From Sphingobacteriales bacterium (GTDB lineage: Bacteria > Bacteroidota > Bacteroidia > Chitinophagales > Chitinophagaceae), in assembly GCA_027491165.1 (NCBI GenBank), contig JAIXWS010000013.1, forward strand, positions 17,193-81,192: DNA of 64,000 nt, written 5' to 3'. The notes beneath the pieces were generated by a model. That model searched no databases. It saw nothing but the letters and a program-made list of their open reading frames with translations, and was not told the DNA's origin. Of the stretch, positions 52,172-61,067 are shown one piece after another (positions within the stretch are counted from its first letter, which is position 1; every line of letters begins with the position of its first letter). The position numbers were made by a program, and so were the translations under genes.

Positions 52172-52921
52172 ATGATTTTAGGACGTTTTTTTGAACATAC
52201 AGGGCGCATCTATTTGATGTTGAAAGGTGGTGTCAGTCGCCCAGAAAACGCTCAAGTTTATTGGAAGGAGTTTATGACCCAGTGTAATGACATTGGTATT
52301 CGTTCGCTGCCAATTGTATTGGTTATTTCAGTTTTTTTGGGAATGGTGCTTACCCTTCAAGTTGCCTATCAATTGATCAGTCCCTGGGTGCCCAAATATA
52401 TTATTGCACAGCTTACCCGTGATACGGCCATATTAGAATTGTCTCCAACCCTTATTTGTATTGTATTGGCTGGTGTAGTGGGGAGTAAAATAGCTTCTGA
52501 GCTAGGCAATATGCGCGTCAGTGAGCAAATTGACGCACTTGAAATAATGGGTATCAATACCAAAACGTATCTTGTTATTCCTAAAATTTTGGCCTCTCTT
52601 ATTATGGTGCCCTGCCTTGTTATCTTGTCCATTGCCATTTGTATTTTTGGAGGATATTTTGCAGGTGTTACCAGCAATATTTTGAGCGAGGCCCAATTTA
52701 TGCAGGGGCTTACACAGGGCTTTTTGCCCTATAATCTTGTTGTAGCCATGTCTAAGTCAGTGGCTTTTGCATTTATTATTGCCACTATTCCTGCCTATTA
52801 TGGGTATTATGTAAAAGGTGGCGCTTTAGAAATAGGTAAAGCGTCTACGACGGCCGTGGTGGTGAGTTGTATTCTTATCTTATTGGCTGATTATGCAGTG
52901 TCTGCTTTACTGCTCAATTAA
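52172..52921 (+). CDS. mlaE: MlaE-type ABC transporter permease
   Basis: Inner-membrane permease of 249 residues and about six membrane segments of the MlaE family, which moves phospholipids between membranes. Landmarks are DTAILELSPTLICIVLAGVVGSKIASELGNMRVSEQIDALEIMGI, the family's most conserved stretch. The usual partner ATPase MlaF is not next to it; the following gene is convergent, so an ATPase must be supplied from elsewhere. Its stop is 8 bp from the convergent thioredoxin gene. Confidence 0.92.
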   Translation: MILGRFFEHTGRIYLMLKGGVSRPENAQVYWKEFMTQCNDIGIRSLPIVLVISVFLGMVLTLQVAYQLISPWVPKYIIAQLTRDTAILELSPTLICIVLAGVVGSKIASELGNMRVSEQIDALEIMGINTKTYLVIPKILASLIMVPCLVILSIAICIFGGYFAGVTSNILSEAQFMQGLTQGFLPYNLVVAMSKSVAFAFIIATIPAYYGYYVKGGALEIGKASTTAVVVSCILILLADYAVSALLLN

Positions 52922-52929
52922 TGGGCCAA

Positions 52930-53526
52930 TTAGTCGATGTACTTTTTGAGCGAATCAATTGGTGTAAATCCTTCAAAAGTTTTTAATAGGCGCATGCTTT
53001 TAGCCTCGTAAATGTTTATTTGGGGCAACGTTTTGTAAGTAAATATTTTGTCAATCAGATGAGCGCTGTCAATGGCTACGGTAATGGTCGACGGGTACTG
53101 GCTGCATTTTAGGGTAGATTCAAAATAGCCTAGGTTGGGTGTTTGAACCGAGGCGGCAACCAATAATATTTTGCTTTTTTTAAAGAGGAAAATATTGCTC
53201 ATAAAAGCCCTCGTTTCTTCTTCACAATGCTCGCAGGTAGGGTTAAACATCATTAATACAAGATTACCGCCAGACTGGCATAATTCTTCTGTAATGTTCT
53301 TGTTTTCATAATTGATGACCGAGAATTGGGGAAGGGGGGCCTTCAATTGTTTGTAGTCCATTGCTACAGCGTCCTTATCAGGTGCGGGTCTCAAAAATGC
53401 TGTACCCGGAATGGTCAAGTTGCTAAGCACAGGATAGCTTTCCTTTACTCCTTTTTTCTTTTTTTGACCAAAGCTTACTAAAGCTAATCCGAACAAGCAA
53501 GCAATTAATAGAACATTGTATTTCAT
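52930..53526 (-). CDS. Secreted thioredoxin-fold protein (CEHC active site)
   Basis: Protein of 198 residues with a signal peptide (MKYNVLLIACLFGLALVSFGQ) followed by a lysine-rich patch. The thioredoxin domain has MMFNPTCEHCEEETRAF and the cis-proline segment KTLPQINIYE. It resembles other secreted Bacteroidota thioredoxin-like proteins whose substrate is unknown. It forms with the CNHC and CDHC proteins a set of CxHC secreted thiol proteins. Confidence 0.82.
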   Translation of the reverse strand: MKYNVLLIACLFGLALVSFGQKKKKGVKESYPVLSNLTIPGTAFLRPAPDKDAVAMDYKQLKAPLPQFSVINYENKNITEELCQSGGNLVLMMFNPTCEHCEEETRAFMSNIFLFKKSKILLVAASVQTPNLGYFESTLKCSQYPSTITVAIDSAHLIDKIFTYKTLPQINIYEAKSMRLLKTFEGFTPIDSLKKYID

Positions 53527-53824
53527 GGTTATTTGAGTTGCCTTGTTTTTTTAAGAATACAACACAACACGAATGTAAAACATCCCCTGCATTATTGTGT
53601 TTATAAAGCTTTAAAAAAGACAAATCACGCAGCATCGGCCAAGTGAATACTCCTACCCAAATGATGAAAAAAACGGAATAGGGCAACGGTTGTTTCCTAT
53701 CAAAAAATGTCTTGATGCACGAATGTTTAGCCGAAAAAGTAGCTCATACACAAGAGCCAGGCGATAATGCTTTAAGTACTTGTTTCAAACAATGCTAGCC
53801 AGAGCAGTATCGTGACAAAAACGA

Positions 53825-54331
53825 TTAGGGGGGCAATGGCCCCGAGAAATGGCCGCAATAGGGCCGGAAGTCGCAAGGTTTGTGGTAATTAATATGTACT
53901 TCTGGGTTGTTGCTCCCCTTTGTTTTGAGTACAAAATCGGGGTTTGCATACCGCTTACGTAAGCACGCAATATCCCATGTTAGCTCTGCTGTGTTTTTAG
54001 GCGCTTTAAAAACGTTTGCTTTCCATTCCTCTACAAAATAATATGTTATTCCTGGTTTTAGTGATAACTCAAAACGACCATTGGCATCCGTTTTGATTTT
54101 TTTCACGAGTGTGTTTGTGTATTTATTGGTAGTGCCTATTTTAACATAAATAATCTTACCCGATTCTGGTTTTTCTGTTGCTAATGCTGCTTCCATTTCG
54201 GGAGTAGGAGCTGCACCATTACAATAATCTTCGGTATGCGTAATGTAGCCTCTGATAATTACAGATTTTTGGGCAGTTACCCAAAAGGATTGTGCAAAAA
54301 ATAAGCAAAAAAAGAGGGTTGTTCTAAGCAT
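53825..54331 (-). CDS. Secreted protein with carboxypeptidase-regulatory-like fold
   Basis: ATG at 54331 (MLRTTLFFCLFFAQSFWVTAQ) gives 168 residues with a signal peptide; the track start at 54442 is in the upstream gene's tail. The mature part has IRGYITHTEDYC and DANGRFELSLKPGITYYFVEEW, a Cna-B or carboxypeptidase-regulatory-like beta-sandwich. It has four or so cysteines. It follows the large T9SS surface protein by about 50 bp on the same strand and may be its companion. No catalytic function is evident. Confidence 0.65.
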   Translation of the reverse strand: MLRTTLFFCLFFAQSFWVTAQKSVIIRGYITHTEDYCNGAAPTPEMEAALATEKPESGKIIYVKIGTTNKYTNTLVKKIKTDANGRFELSLKPGITYYFVEEWKANVFKAPKNTAELTWDIACLRKRYANPDFVLKTKGSNNPEVHINYHKPCDFRPYCGHFSGPLPP

Positions 54332-54380
54332 GACGAGGAGATACTTGTTCTGGGTTCGTTTATTAAAGATGGACAGCAAA

Positions 54381-57300
54381 TTATTCAAGTAAGGTAATAT
54401 TGCCTCTTTTACTTTCTGTTTCTCCATTAATATAAGTCGCATTCAACACATAGGCATAGGATTCCATCGGTTGAGGGATGCCATTAAAGGTGCCATCCCA
54501 GCCGCTTTCCATAGTATTGGTTTGAAAAACCAATTGCCCCCACCGATTGTATATGGCGAAATCCATGTATTGAACTGCTGCTCCTTTTACGAAAAGCACA
54601 TCATTAACGCCATCTTTATTGGGCGTAAAGGCTGTGGGAACATCTATCCTTGGGACAACTAGCGCACTAACATCCTTGCAGATGGTGTCATTACAATTTT
54701 CAAAACCTTCGGCCACAAGGCATGTTTTAAAGGTGCCTGTTTTTTTATACAAATGAGAAGGGTCTTTTACGCGACTTTGCGCGCCGTCGCCGAAAATCCA
54801 TAGGTAAGCAAGGGCGTTTTTGGATAAGTTTGTAAAATGCGTAGAGTCATTTTCTACAGGTATCTTGGGTGTATAATCAAAGTTTGCTGTAGCACCCGGT
54901 TTTACGGTTATTTTTTTACGGAAAGTGTCTGTTGTATTACATGCACCTGGGTTAAACACAATCATGGTAATGATGTAGGTACCCGTATCAAATGTATGGG
55001 TAGGTGTAAGTAAGGTAGAGGTGGTACCATCGCCAAAATCCCAAAATACAGAGCTTGCATTTGTAGAGGAATTGGTAAACAGTAGGCCTCCGGCCTTTAC
55101 GCAAACAACATCGGGCAAGCTGGTTTTTGCTTTTAAGAATTTATTCTCTATGAGAATTGTTTTGCGCACCGTGTCTGGGTTGTTACAAGCTAGTGGGTCG
55201 CTCATGATGAGTGTAATGGTATAGGTGCCTGTAGCAGTGTAATCATGAACGGGAGGAGTGGTGCCCACATATTTAGTAGAACCATCTCCAAAATCCCATA
55301 CAAAAGAAGCCGTGCCGCTTTTGCCGTAGCTTGAGGTATTGGTGAACCGTACTTTATAAGGGGCCTTGCAGCTGTCCAAAATAAGGCTTATAAAATCGGC
55401 GTCAATACTATTGCTGTCAACAATTATTTCTACATACGATGTGTCGTATTCAACACAAGCGTCGGGGTTGTAGGCTATCATCCGCACTTTGTAGGTGCCT
55501 GGTTTATAAAAAGTGTGTGTTGGTTCTTTAGTAGTGCTGGTGGGGGTGCCATCTACAAAATCCCAAGTAAATGTTTTGGCGTTTGTAGAGCTGTTTTTAA
55601 AATTAACAGTAAGAGGAGAACATCCTTTGGACTCGGGGAAAGCTGTTGCTTTGGCCACGACAGCACCTAAATCAAAGGATATTTTTAAAGCTGCAAGATT
55701 ACAGTTGGATGAAGCATTTGTTGGGCTTAAAGAGCCTGGAGTGGTAGGAAATGGAGGGCTTGCTGGTCCGCCGCAACCGCCACACATCGCTTGGTAAACA
55801 ATTCCATTTTTATCAAATCGGCTAGTGCCTCCATCAACGTGCTCGCCATAGCCCGCAACAGCAGATGTTCTTCCAAAATAAGAACCATACAAAAGGGATG
55901 TTGCGTTTTTATTCAATACAATAAAGTAAAAGTCGAAACCATCCGTACTTGTTTGAATCGCTGTTGCTGCCGTAATGGGCAATCCCGTAGTGGTGCCAAT
56001 GCCCGGCACTCCTGACGAGTTTAGGGGTCCTCCCCAGCCAGAGATATATACGTTTTGACAAGTATCTACCAGGAATGCTACCGGGGAAATATTTGTTTCG
56101 GATGAAGACCCAGAGCCATAAACCGTTGAGTAAATGGGCGCGTTGAGGTTATTGTCCATTTTCATTACAAACTGGCTTGAGAATGGGTTGCTGTACACGC
56201 CAGCAGATACGGGAAAGCCGCCCCCAAGGGTTTGTCCCATCATATAGAGGTCGTCATTGGCATCCATGGCCACACCATAAATTTGATCATAACCAGATGC
56301 TCCAATAAAAGTACCTCTTTGTAATGTATAGGCAGGACCATTAGAAATTTTTACAACAAAACCATCTGCGCTGCCACCGATATAGCTCGGTCTATAGGTC
56401 CCAGTTGTAACAGGGAAGTTGCCGCTTTGTGTGCCACCGGCCATAAAAATGGAGTTTTCGGCCTTGTTTAAGCTTAGTACATAGCCTGCATCATTGCTTG
56501 TGCCCCCTAAGTATGTTCCCATAAAAAGTGTGCTGAGGTCGCGACTGAGTTTTATAAGCACAGCATCTTGCGCGCCCGATTTTACCGCTTGAATGGCTGC
56601 TGCCGTTGGGAAATTAGTAGAGGTGCTGGCTGCTGCCACATATACATTGCCTGCATTATCTACTATCACTTCGCTACGGGCGTCATCACCATAATTGTGT
56701 TTCAGTCCCGCAGTTCCGCCATAAATATTATAATCGGGAGAGATGTTTACAGCATCGTCGCCGCTACCTCCAATATAGGTAGAACCAATAAGCCCTGTGC
56801 CCAAAGGGTTTAAAGTAGTAATGACCATGTCTGCTCCGCCATTATATATTCTGTCGAATGCAGTTGTCGAAGTGGGATAATTTGAAGAGTAAGTGCGTCC
56901 AACGATAACGAGGTTGTTTGATTTGTCGACAACCATACTGTGTGGCTGATCATTATCATTTCCGCCAATATAGGTCGCATAAATTTTAGTCGTACCATCA
57001 CTACTGATTTTCATGATGCCCATATCGGTAGAATAACCACTTCCGGATGTTGTTGTGCCACCACCGAAAACCGATTGAAATGCGCCAAGCGTTACTGGGT
57101 AGGAGCCAATTGTCGTAGTGGTAGAATTGCTCACGAAACCGCCAGTATACATGTTGCCTGCGGCGTCGTAGGTTGCTGTGAATCCCCAATGGTCCATGGT
57201 AGAACCACTGAAGGTGCAAAAAACGACCGTTGGATCAATAATTAAGGTTGCGCTTTGGTCATAGCCCTCTGGAAACTCAAATCCTACCACATTTTTATGT

Positions 57301-57950
57301 AAGGTGTAGGTGCAGGGGACTGTTTGTTTTTGATCGTTTATATATTGATACACGACTGGTTTAAGTTCCTTTACCTCACCAATAGAGGTGTAAATTACCA
57401 GGCTCCCGTTCCGTGCAATACTCAGTTTGTCTACACCTTCAAATTTGAGTTTTATTTGATTGGGGTCTGCATTTGGAGCAACGATAAAGTCGTATTTCAG
57501 ATTGCTTTCTTCGGAAGACAAGTGAAGGTCTATTCCTTTGTACAATTCCTTATAGTCGAGTGCGAGTGCGGGATGTATATTGGCTTTCCAACGAGAAGAG
57601 TCTTTGCCTATAAAGTAATTATAATAATGCTTTTGAATTTTGCTTTCTGTTATTTCGGCTTGTTGGCAACCCATAAATTCCATTTTATAAGCATGGCCTT
57701 TGATAGTGGGTGGTGTTTGAATTTGCCCGTGTTTGTAGGCGTCGATTTTATCCCAAGCACCTTGCTCGGTAAGTGAGTATGTAATAGCGTTGGTATGAAT
57801 AAACAAATCACCCTTGCCAGAATTGCATTTATAATTAAACTGGTTGTCCCATTGCCCATTATTTTTTACGAATTCTAAACGGGCATTTTGCCCCATTGCT
57901 CTAAAGCAACTAAGCAAAAGCATAAGGTATAAAAAGGTTTGTTTTTTCAT
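54381..57950 (-). CDS. Very large SBBP/PKD surface protein with T9SS type B domain
   Basis: Secreted 1189-residue protein (ATG at 57950; track start eight codons upstream). After the signal peptide (MKKQTFLYLMLLLSCFRAMGQ) a DUF7948-like start (LEFVKNNGQWDNQFNYK) leads to a run of SBBP propeller-type repeats (for example YIGGNDNDQPHSMVVDKSNNL, YIGGSGDDAVN). About four PKD domains follow (FVWDFGDGSTKY, VFWDFGDGTTSTL, YLWIFGDGAQSR). The end FTPNKDGVNDVLFVKG ... IYNRWGQLVFQT is the gliding-motility-associated (type B) T9SS domain. It is probably an adhesin or matrix protein. Confidence 0.93.
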   Translation of the reverse strand: MKKQTFLYLMLLLSCFRAMGQNARLEFVKNNGQWDNQFNYKCNSGKGDLFIHTNAITYSLTEQGAWDKIDAYKHGQIQTPPTIKGHAYKMEFMGCQQAEITESKIQKHYYNYFIGKDSSRWKANIHPALALDYKELYKGIDLHLSSEESNLKYDFIVAPNADPNQIKLKFEGVDKLSIARNGSLVIYTSIGEVKELKPVVYQYINDQKQTVPCTYTLHKNVVGFEFPEGYDQSATLIIDPTVVFCTFSGSTMDHWGFTATYDAAGNMYTGGFVSNSTTTTIGSYPVTLGAFQSVFGGGTTTSGSGYSTDMGIMKISSDGTTKIYATYIGGNDNDQPHSMVVDKSNNLVIVGRTYSSNYPTSTTAFDRIYNGGADMVITTLNPLGTGLIGSTYIGGSGDDAVNISPDYNIYGGTAGLKHNYGDDARSEVIVDNAGNVYVAAASTSTNFPTAAAIQAVKSGAQDAVLIKLSRDLSTLFMGTYLGGTSNDAGYVLSLNKAENSIFMAGGTQSGNFPVTTGTYRPSYIGGSADGFVVKISNGPAYTLQRGTFIGASGYDQIYGVAMDANDDLYMMGQTLGGGFPVSAGVYSNPFSSQFVMKMDNNLNAPIYSTVYGSGSSSETNISPVAFLVDTCQNVYISGWGGPLNSSGVPGIGTTTGLPITAATAIQTSTDGFDFYFIVLNKNATSLLYGSYFGRTSAVAGYGEHVDGGTSRFDKNGIVYQAMCGGCGGPASPPFPTTPGSLSPTNASSNCNLAALKISFDLGAVVAKATAFPESKGCSPLTVNFKNSSTNAKTFTWDFVDGTPTSTTKEPTHTFYKPGTYKVRMIAYNPDACVEYDTSYVEIIVDSNSIDADFISLILDSCKAPYKVRFTNTSSYGKSGTASFVWDFGDGSTKYVGTTPPVHDYTATGTYTITLIMSDPLACNNPDTVRKTILIENKFLKAKTSLPDVVCVKAGGLLFTNSSTNASSVFWDFGDGTTSTLLTPTHTFDTGTYIITMIVFNPGACNTTDTFRKKITVKPGATANFDYTPKIPVENDSTHFTNLSKNALAYLWIFGDGAQSRVKDPSHLYKKTGTFKTCLVAEGFENCNDTICKDVSALVVPRIDVPTAFTPNKDGVNDVLFVKGAAVQYMDFAIYNRWGQLVFQTNTMESGWDGTFNGIPQPMESYAYVLNATYINGETESKRGNITLLE

Positions 57951-57996
57951 TAGGGTGTTTTTTGATAAAATCACATGAGTAAATTTAGGTAATATT

Positions 57997-58004
57997 CAAA
58001 TGTA
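57997..58004 (-). promoter_or_regulatory. -7 box of the SBBP/PKD gene
   Basis: Minus-strand TACATTTG fits TAnnTTTG, 46 bp upstream of the ATG. A TTG lies 26 bp further up, slightly beyond the usual spacing. Confidence 0.4.
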
Positions 58005-58033
58005 AAGCCTCTTTTTTCTCTTTAAAAAAACAA

Positions 58034-58070
58034 GAAAAAAAAAGCACAACAAGTTACTTGTTGTGCTTTT
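58034..58070 (-). terminator. Terminator of the 58090 lipoprotein gene
   Basis: AAAAGCACAACAAG / CTTGTTGTGCTTTT is a perfect 14-bp stem with a TTA loop; the minus strand continues with a long T run. It lies 19 bp past the lipoprotein gene. Confidence 0.88.
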
Positions 58071-58089
58071 AAATATATTTCTTTAGCCC

Positions 58090-58410
58090 TTAGTTCGGTC
58101 TTCTTTTGATTTCATCAATAATAATTAATTGATAGTATGAATAGGGTTTTGAAGAACCACAAGTATCCAATACTTCTGAAACGTGATATTTAACTTTTAC
58201 AAGCATGCCATTATGTTGATAGGCTGATAATAGTTGGTATGGCTTTTCCTCCCTCCCATCATCAAAACGAAGAATAAAGCCACAACCTTCCGAGGTAATA
58301 TCTCCACTATCCACAACTTCGGCATTTTGAAATCCTTCGTCCGGTTTATTGCAAGCTAAAAGAGATATAGTGAGTATAATGGCAATCAGGTGAAAATACT
58401 TTTTACGCAT
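58090..58410 (-). CDS. Small lipoprotein
   Basis: Protein of 106 residues with a lipoprotein signal (MRKKYFHLIAIILTISLLACNK; lipobox LLAC). The mature part contains SEGCGFILRFDDGREEKPYQL and ends with VLDTCGSSKPYSYYQLIIIDEI, including two conserved-looking cysteines. It looks like a small single-domain outer-membrane lipoprotein. No function can be named. It ends at a strong terminator and lies after the response regulator gene on the same strand. Confidence 0.75.
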   Translation of the reverse strand: MRKKYFHLIAIILTISLLACNKPDEGFQNAEVVDSGDITSEGCGFILRFDDGREEKPYQLLSAYQHNGMLVKVKYHVSEVLDTCGSSKPYSYYQLIIIDEIKRRPN

Positions 58411-58479
58411 TTTATGCTTATTTAATGTTAAATAGTGCGGTAAGGTAGAAAAAAATATTGAAGGAAAAAAGCCTTCTAC

Positions 58480-59202
58480 TTATTTTTTTTCTTTTGAAGT
58501 GAATTTGTATCCGACGCCTCTAATGGAATGAAAGAAAACAGGGCTTTTGCTGTCTTGTTCAAAGTGTTTTCTGAAGCCTAAAATAAAGTTATCAATGGTG
58601 CGGGTGGTAGGATAGACATTGTATCCCCATACAACTTGTAAAATATGCTCGCGCGAAACGGTTTCGCCATCTCGTTCAATCAATAATTTTAAGAGGGCAG
58701 ATTCTTTTTTGCTCAATTCTTGTTTTTGTCCATTCTTATCGAGGCATTCATGGGCGGCAAAATCAATTTTCCCCCCACTAAACTCATAAACATCAGCCAA
58801 ATGTTGCGTGTTTTGCAAGCGTTTGTTTTTAGAAACAAGTTTTTCTACTCGTAGCAGCAGTTCTTCCAAATTAAATGGTTTCGTCAAATAATCGTCTCCC
58901 CCTTTTCTAAGGCCTTCTATTCTGTCCGCTACACTATCTTTTGCTGAAAGAAAAAGAATGGGCATATTTATGTTTTGCATTCGTATCGTTTCGCATACGG
59001 TGATGCCGTCCATTTCGGGCAGCATGATATCTAATATAATTAAATCAAAGTACTCGGCCTTTACCATTTTTACGGCTTGTACACCCGTTTGGGCAATACT
59101 TACAGCGTAGCCCTCAAGCTCTAGGTTAAACTGAAGCAGCTCACAGATATTTTCTTCGTCCTCTACAATCAAGAGGTTTGGTTTTTGCCTAGTATCGCTC
59201 AT
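58480..59202 (-). CDS. OmpR-family response regulator
   Basis: Transcription factor of 240 residues: receiver domain with LLIVEDEENICELLQ, phospho-acceptor Asp in LIILDIMLPEMDG, switch Ser/Lys in LSAKDS and LTKPF, then a winged-helix domain (LSKKESALLKLLIERDGETVSREHILQVVWG, TRTIDNFILGFRKHFE, IRGVGYKF). It binds DNA when phosphorylated. A histidine kinase gene is not next to it, so its partner is elsewhere in the genome. A TAGCTTTG box lies 40 bp upstream. Confidence 0.95.
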   Translation of the reverse strand: MSDTRQKPNLLIVEDEENICELLQFNLELEGYAVSIAQTGVQAVKMVKAEYFDLIILDIMLPEMDGITVCETIRMQNINMPILFLSAKDSVADRIEGLRKGGDDYLTKPFNLEELLLRVEKLVSKNKRLQNTQHLADVYEFSGGKIDFAAHECLDKNGQKQELSKKESALLKLLIERDGETVSREHILQVVWGYNVYPTTRTIDNFILGFRKHFEQDSKSPVFFHSIRGVGYKFTSKEKK

Positions 59203-59242
59203 GTCTTTTTTAATTATGCTTCGACGGCTGCTGTTTTTATTG

Positions 59243-59250
59243 CAAAGCTA
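59243..59250 (-). promoter_or_regulatory. -7 box of the response regulator gene
   Basis: Minus-strand TAGCTTTG fits TAnnTTTG, 40 bp upstream of the ATG. A TTG 24 bp further up could be the -33 element. Confidence 0.4.
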
Positions 59251-59291
59251 ATGAACCCTATAAAATAATATTTGCAATTTTGGTAAAAATA

Positions 59292-59324
59292 TTTGCAAAT
59301 ATGGATGAATAATCTTTACCTTTG
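59292..59324 (+). promoter_or_regulatory. tRNA-Leu promoter
   Basis: TTTG (59292-59295), 21 bp and TACCTTTG (59317-59324) match the Bacteroidota consensus at every fixed base. The mature tRNA starts 24 bp after the -7 box, leaving a short 5' leader for RNase P. Confidence 0.75.
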
Positions 59325-59348
59325 CTGCCCTTCCAGTATTTGGAATAG

Positions 59349-59430
59349 GCGGGTGTGGTGAAATTGGTAGACACGCTAGACTTAGGATCTAGTGCTGCGA
59401 GGCTTGGGGGTTCGAGTCCCTCCACCCGCA
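59349..59430 (+). tRNA. tRNA-Leu (anticodon UAG)
   Basis: The cloverleaf folds by eye: acceptor stem GCGGGTG/CACCCGC with discriminator A, D arm GTGGTGAAATTGGTAGACAC, anticodon stem CTAGA/TCTAG with loop CTTAGGA (anticodon TAG, reading CUA and related codons), a long variable arm (class II), and a T arm GGGGG-TTCGAGT-CCCTC. CCA is not encoded. A terminator follows directly. Confidence 0.95.
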
Positions 59431-59435
59431 CACTC

Positions 59436-59469
59436 AAAAACACATTAGTTTCGGCTAATGTGTTTTTTT
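59436..59469 (+). terminator. Terminator after tRNA-Leu
   Basis: AAAAACACATTAG / CTAATGTGTTTTT form a 13-bp stem with a TTTCGG loop and run into a T tract five bases past the tRNA. Confidence 0.88.
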
Positions 59470-59490
59470 ATGCCTCTAATTTAGGCTATA

Positions 59491-59524
59491 AAAAAACGCC
59501 TTCAAATTTTTGAAGGCGTTTTTT
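59491..59524 (-). terminator. Terminator of the T9SS type A protein gene
   Basis: AAAAAACGCCTTCAA pairs with TTGAAGGCGTTTTTT around a short T-rich loop; the minus strand ends in TTTTTT. It lies 21 bp past the gene and is symmetrical enough to work both ways. Confidence 0.88.
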
Positions 59525-59545
59525 GTGCTATTCTGTATTTAAAAA

Positions 59546-60904
59546 TTAGTGAGCAACAGAGAAACGATTCGTAACTTGTTGTCCATCAGCTTTTAAAGTG
59601 TACAAATAAACACCAGAAGCTAGGTTGCTCGTGTTAAATGTAGCTGTAGCAGTTTGACCAGCATTTGCTTCAATATTTTGAGTAGCAATTACTTGACCCA
59701 CCATATTGGTGATGCTAACCGTAACAGTTGATTTTTCATTTACAGAGAAAGGAATATTCAATTCAGCATTTGCTGGGTTAGGGAAAGCTTTTACATCAGC
59801 AAATAAAGATGATTCTTTAATGCTGTTTGGTTTCTTAACCACATCGCAAGAAGCACAAGACAAGGTTACGGTGCTCAATAAGTATTGGGCGTACCATGCT
59901 GCTGGGTTATTAACCGCGCCAATTACCAAGGTAGGAGCATAGAAATTAGTGTCTGTAGAGAACATAATAGAAGATCCACTGCGGTCGCCGTCATACCAAG
60001 CATATTTCATCGGGGTAGAAGCTGTTGAGGTTCCATTATAGGCAAAACCTGCACGGAAATTGTGTCTTTCTGTAACGGTATCAACATTTCTATTCCAAGG
60101 AGCACCTGATCTAAAAGTATAGGTTACAATCAATGCGTTACCTGCAGGTACAGTGAAGGTAGCAGGTACTTTGTAGGCGAAATTAGAGAAAGTAGTAACC
60201 GAGGTTGCTGTACGCATAGAGGCAGTCAATGGCTGTTTCCAAGAGTAGAATGAAGTACCAGCAAAAGGGAAAGATTTGGCAATCTTACGAACGCTATCAA
60301 CATTATATGGAGATATCCATCTTAAAGTGTCTTTTGTAGCGGGTAAATAAGGTGCTGCCCAAGCAGATGTTGCTTTACGCCAATAATAAAAAGCAGAAGG
60401 TGCTTGGTAGGCTAAAGAAATTTCTAAAGTATCTACTGTAGATGCTAATCCTTTTGAACCGATGAGGTAAAATCCTGCTAAACTCACTGAGTCAACGGTA
60501 TAGCTATTGGTAGCGGTGATAGCTGCTTGGCCCAAAAAGTTAGGGTTTGTCCATTCGTTCCACAAGTTGTCGAAAGGAACAATTACTTGACAAACAGATG
60601 TAAAGTTAATAGATCCAAGACCAGAAGAATAGTTTACGCGGATGCTAGAATCTTGCCAAATAGGAAGAGAAGAACCCAACATAGGCGAAGAGATAGACTC
60701 TACATATCCTTGGTGGTCATAATTTCTTGGAGTTGGCGCTGTTGTCTTGTATGTAGAAGAACCAGAAGCAGATACTTTTTCGGTTGTGCCTTCCATAAAT
60801 GCTCTGTTAGAAGCAGCGTTAGTAACCCTGTCTTGTAGCTGAGCTGTTGCACTCATTGCACCAATAGCACAAGTTGCAAACAATAAAAATAATTTTCTCA
60901 TCAT
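59546..60904 (-). CDS. Secreted protein with T9SS type A sorting domain
   Basis: The start is the ATG pair at 60904/60901 (MMRKLFLLFATCAIGAMSATAQ, signal peptide), giving 452 residues; the 55-residue track extension overlaps the divergent proline dehydrogenase gene and is unlikely. The body is beta-rich and of unknown function, with SCASCDVVKKP shortly before the sorting domain. The last 80 residues (AFPNPANAELNIPF ... GVYLYTLKADGQQVTNRFSVAH) are a T9SS type A C-terminal domain. It should be cell-surface or extracellular. Confidence 0.88.
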   Translation of the reverse strand: MMRKLFLLFATCAIGAMSATAQLQDRVTNAASNRAFMEGTTEKVSASGSSTYKTTAPTPRNYDHQGYVESISSPMLGSSLPIWQDSSIRVNYSSGLGSINFTSVCQVIVPFDNLWNEWTNPNFLGQAAITATNSYTVDSVSLAGFYLIGSKGLASTVDTLEISLAYQAPSAFYYWRKATSAWAAPYLPATKDTLRWISPYNVDSVRKIAKSFPFAGTSFYSWKQPLTASMRTATSVTTFSNFAYKVPATFTVPAGNALIVTYTFRSGAPWNRNVDTVTERHNFRAGFAYNGTSTASTPMKYAWYDGDRSGSSIMFSTDTNFYAPTLVIGAVNNPAAWYAQYLLSTVTLSCASCDVVKKPNSIKESSLFADVKAFPNPANAELNIPFSVNEKSTVTVSITNMVGQVIATQNIEANAGQTATATFNTSNLASGVYLYTLKADGQQVTNRFSVAH

Positions 60905-61027
60905 TTTGAATTTTAAAAGTTTGACGTAAAGATAACGCGATTTTCTTTTTAGCCAAAATATTTTTTGCTTATAAACCTTGTGCATTTTCACAAAAAGATT
61001 ATACCCAACACTGTGAACTTGCTCTGT

Positions 61028-61035
61028 TATATTTG
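61028..61035 (+). promoter_or_regulatory. -7 box of the proline dehydrogenase gene
   Basis: TATATTTG fits TAnnTTTG, 32 bp upstream of the ATG at 61068. The -33 element is not clear. Confidence 0.4.
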
Positions 61036-61067
61036 CAGCAATTTTTAAGCAATATAGATACCCATAC

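Noticed and set aside
56940-57245. Plus-strand ORFs inside the SBBP/PKD gene (for example MWLIIIISANIG...)
   Set aside because: They are antisense shadows of repeat-rich minus-strand coding sequence with odd composition (cysteine- and isoleucine-rich) and no family pattern.
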